DNA of 64,000 bases, taken from positions 33,448,611 through 33,512,610 of the forward strand of contig NC_068366.1 in assembly GCF_020536995.1 (NCBI RefSeq), read 5' to 3'. The translations under genes and the position numbers were made by a program. Positions within the stretch are counted from its first letter, which is position 1. Every line of letters starts with the position of its first letter. This DNA is from Dreissena polymorpha. Its lineage: Eukaryota > Mollusca > Bivalvia > Myida > Dreissenidae. Positions 63,145 through 64,000 of the stretch are shown in pieces. The notes below the pieces were generated by a model, which was not told where the DNA came from, did not search any database, and worked only from the letters and a program-made list of their open reading frames with translations.

Positions 63145-63365
63145 GATAAAGGATTGTGCGTACAGTGTTGGCCCAGATAAGCCTGTGCAGTTTGCACATA
63201 CTAATCAGGGACAACCCTTTTACGTGTACAATGAAATTTTGTTCAGAAGAGACTTCCTTTAAATGAAAAATTCTAATGAAGTGGAAATTGTCGTCTCTAA
63301 TTAGCTTGTGCTGACTGCACAGGCTAACCTGTGATGATACTTTAAACACATGCATTAAGCCCCTT
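63145..63365. repeat. Fold-back MITE F1 next to the CCT2 exon
   Basis: GTGCGTACAGTGTTGGCCCA to CACATGCATTAAGCCCC; begins within 10 bp of the CCT2 acceptor and separates the exon from its upstream echo. Confidence 0.8.
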
Positions 63366-63374
63366 TCCTAGCCC

Positions 63375-63414
63375 CATTAGGCGATGTCCTCTATCTCTCC
63401 TAGGTCCACGTCTG
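63375..63414 (-). other. Truncated duplicate of the CCT2 last-exon start
   Basis: Minus strand: TTTGCAG then ACGTGGACCTAGGAGAGATA, GAGGACATCGCC, TAA. It copies the true acceptor and first ~33 bases of the exon (TTGCAG, ACATGGAGCTTGGAGAGATC). In phase it reads DVDLGEIEDIA and stops, so splicing to it would remove the conserved C terminus. Confidence 0.8.
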
Positions 63415-63457
63415 CAAAGGGGAACAGCGCAAAAAGTTTGTGTTAGCAAATACAAAT

Positions 63458-63712
63458 GAGCCACACTCTAGGCAAACGGGTCTTAATGCATGTGCATAGA
63501 GATGTTCAAAATTAGACTGTGCAGTCTATACAGGCTAATACGGGATGACAGTTCTACCTAGAAGGATTTTAAATTAAAAGAGACTTCCTTAAAATAAAAA
63601 AATTCCATAAAAGCACAGTGTTGTCCCTGATTAGCCTGCATGGACTGCACAGGCTTATCTGAGAGGACACTCCACACATGCATTAAGCCCCTGTTTTCCA
63701 AGAGGGTGGCTC
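63458..63712. repeat. Fold-back MITE F1
   Basis: GAGCCACACTCTAGGCAAAC to CCTGTTTTCCAAGAGGGTGG, full length, inside the presumed CCT2 intron. 63715-64000 shows nothing recognised. Confidence 0.8.
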
Positions 63713-64000
63713 AAAAGCAGTGTCCAGAAATACGCATAGGACTAAAATGTGTTGGTTGTAACAAACATTGTGTAATCACTACGTCACTTAGGTTCACAAG
63801 TTAACATGCTGATTAATATCTCTATGAAGGTTCATGATTTTTTTTAATTTTAATGCAACACAACAAATCTGATGGACAAGGACAAATCTATACAATCTGC
63901 TCTGCATTTGCAAATGGCGGATACACATCTTGCTTAAAATATTTAATTCAGTCAAAAACAAAGACTCCCATAACCAAAGGCTAAACATCAATACAAATGT

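Overview
The window is from an animal nuclear genome and most likely a bivalve mollusc. The genes are intron-rich and AT-rich between exons. The noncoding DNA is packed with short dispersed elements of kinds I associate with bivalves: a roughly 240-bp fold-back element present in about 28 copies, families rich in AGGTCA, and TTAA-flanked MITEs. A dreissenid mussel is my best guess, from memory of the fold-back family only; no search was run.

Layout. Positions 1-39430 (+ strand) hold the 3' half of CEP290, the ciliary transition-zone coiled-coil protein: 25 exons, about 1,250 codons, ending at a TAA at 38205-38207; the 5' half lies left of the window. Positions 39700-43735 are dispersed repeats. 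Positions 43930-49309 (- strand) hold a two-exon B-box (TRIM-like) gene whose frame is broken three times. Positions 45250-47700 lie inside its intron and hold a MITE and a long composite repeat. Positions 51430-53040 (- strand) are the 3' part of a decayed non-LTR reverse-transcriptase element. Positions 55380-57840 are a 12-bp-period minisatellite, followed by tRNA-like modules. Positions 58640-62160 are more repeats, SINEs and MITEs. Positions 62965-63137 (- strand) are the last coding exon of CCT2 (chaperonin TCP-1 beta); the rest of that gene lies right of the window. The three host genes have no evident functional link.

The standout feature is structural. About half of the CEP290 exons (exons 1, 2, 3, 8, 11, 13, 15, 17, 19, 21, 23, with 24 adjacent) and the CCT2 exon have one edge duplicated in the adjoining intron, always including the splice site. 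Some copies are single (17-18-codon mini-exons with acceptor and donor). Others have expanded into minisatellites of up to about 2.3 kb, in which every unit carries a 3' splice site (exons 1, 13, 23) or a 5' splice site (exon 17). Several duplicates are separated from the original by a copy of the fold-back MITE. All the kilobase-scale arrays inside CEP290 end at, or within about 20 bp of, an exon. This looks like a recurrent process focused on splice junctions rather than chance.

All exon limits come from reading frames, GT/AG sites and remembered similarity to vertebrate CEP290; no alignment or transcript was available.
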